Shown: positions 4,847 to 5,576 of the stretch, piece by piece
Layout: every line of letters starts with the position of its first letter
Numbering within the stretch: the stretch's first letter is position 1
Assembly (NCBI GenBank): GCA_934454745.1
Contig: CAKSGP010000112.1
Location: 1 to 5,576, forward strand
Direction: 5' to 3'
Length of the DNA: 5,576 bases
DNA from: an uncultured Clostridia bacterium
GTDB lineage: Bacteria; Bacillota; Clostridia; UBA1381
The notes under the pieces: generated by a model
Databases searched by the model: none
The model's input: the letters and a program-made list of their open reading frames with translations, nothing else
What the model was told of the DNA's origin: nothing
Made by a program: the position numbers and the translations under genes

Positions 4847-5576
4847 GTGGCAGTATCACAGGACTTTGAAGCAAGACGTCGTGAACGGCTCAAAGCACAG
4901 CACAAAAAAAGAGAACGTGAAAGAAGAATTCAGCGTATAGTCTTGTTAGTAGCAATTGCATTTCTTGCATTTCTGCTTATTTTTAATATTGTAAAATGTG
5001 CAAAAAAACCGTCGGAGAATAACAATGCTCCAATAGTTACAGATGTTCCGTCGGACAAAGATGCTGAGGCAAAGTTTAATCCGTCAATGCCCGATCCAAA
5101 AGAGGGCAGAAACGACTATCTTGATATCATCAAAGCTTCAGGACAGACAAACCACGTTTACCTGACTTTTGATAATGGTCCTTCAGAGGATGTTACACCT
5201 GCAATCTTAGACGTCTTAAGACGTTATAACGTTAAAGCAACCTTCTTTATGAATGGTACTGATATAAAGGATAACCCCTATCTATGCACACGTGCCATAG
5301 AAGAAGGGCACCTTGTACTTCCCCTTTCAAAATCTGGCAACGCTGATATATTATATGCAGATAAAACAACATTTATGGATGAAGTGGAAGAAACTTATGA
5401 TTTGATTGTTGAAAACACACCTGACGGCAAAAAGCCTATAAAGCTTTACAGATTCTTAGGCGGTTCGGGTGGTTCTATGTTTGCTGAAAAGAAGGACCGT
5501 TATAAAGACGAGCTTGCAAAGAACGGTTATTATTACTGTGACTGGAACACAACAGTAGGTGACTCAAGTACAGCAC
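4847..5576 (+). CDS. Membrane-anchored NodB-fold polysaccharide deacetylase-like protein, catalytically degenerate (3' end outside window)
   Basis: The first 243 residues are visible and the gene runs off the window. GTG at 4847 is the start, with GAGGTGA (4834-4840) 6 bases upstream. Residues 9-30 are extremely basic (many Arg and Lys), followed by one membrane helix (31-49), so the N-terminus is inside and the rest extracellular. After a loose linker (51-100) comes a polysaccharide deacetylase domain. Motif 1 reads LTFDNGP: the base D109 is kept, but the metal-binding Asp is Asn110. Motif 2, normally HSYSH after GHxxxL, reads LSKSG (160-164), so both metal-binding His are lost. Motif 3 reads RFLGGS (202-207) instead of RFPGGS. 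The WN/DW region at 230-240 (YCDWNTTVGDS) is conserved. This pattern suggests a non-enzymatic relative, perhaps one that binds glycan. It is divergent from pdaA and promoted by sigma-A. The missing C-terminus could hold further changes. Confidence 0.88.
   Translation, partial: MAVSQDFEARRRERLKAQHKKRERERRIQRIVLLVAIAFLAFLLIFNIVKCAKKPSENNNAPIVTDVPSDKDAEAKFNPSMPDPKEGRNDYLDIIKASGQTNHVYLTFDNGPSEDVTPAILDVLRRYNVKATFFMNGTDIKDNPYLCTRAIEEGHLVLPLSKSGNADILYADKTTFMDEVEETYDLIVENTPDGKKPIKLYRFLGGSGGSMFAEKKDRYKDELAKNGYYYCDWNTTVGDSSTA

Overview
The window reads like a chromosomal segment of a low-GC Gram-positive bacterium, most likely a Clostridia-class Firmicute. The grounds are AT-rich DNA, strong AGGA-type ribosome binding sites before every gene, consensus sigma-A promoters, a PdaA-type spore-cortex deacetylase, a YkpA-type ABC-F protein and a Bacillus subtilis/phi3T-type thymidylate synthase. 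No tRNA, rRNA, CRISPR array, insertion sequence or phage gene is visible. All five genes whose natural stop lies in the window end in TAA.

Layout. Positions 3542 down to 1 hold a minus-strand run of four tightly spaced genes: an ABC-F ATPase, thyA, proC and the start of a CaCA-family cation exchanger. Gaps are 13 to 35 bases, each with its own Shine-Dalgarno sequence, and one textbook promoter (TTGACA, 17 bases, TATAAT) sits ahead of the first gene. The exchanger reading frame is cut by an in-frame TGA at 45-47, exactly where the family has a glycine, and the conserved protein sequence resumes straight after it. Back to back with this operon, a small plus-strand gene (3683-3943) encodes an 86-residue single-span membrane protein of unknown function. 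Its 3' end overlaps the 3' end of the next, convergent gene by 23 bases. That gene (3921-4715, minus) is a full-length PdaA-like lipoprotein deacetylase. Across a 131-base intergenic region with an AT palindrome and a sigma-A promoter, a divergent plus-strand gene (4847 to the window end) encodes a membrane-anchored protein with the same deacetylase fold but with its metal-binding residues replaced.

How the genes relate. The operon mixes translation (ABC-F), thymidylate supply, proline synthesis and ion transport and does not look like one pathway; it appears to be a housekeeping cluster sharing a promoter. The right third is concerned with the cell envelope: one deacetylase that looks active and one that looks catalytically dead, transcribed away from each other. 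I see no clear new defence or mobile system. The points most worth attention are the degenerate deacetylase, the interrupted exchanger, the clustering of all degenerate ABC-F motifs in one ATP site, and the small overlapping membrane gene.
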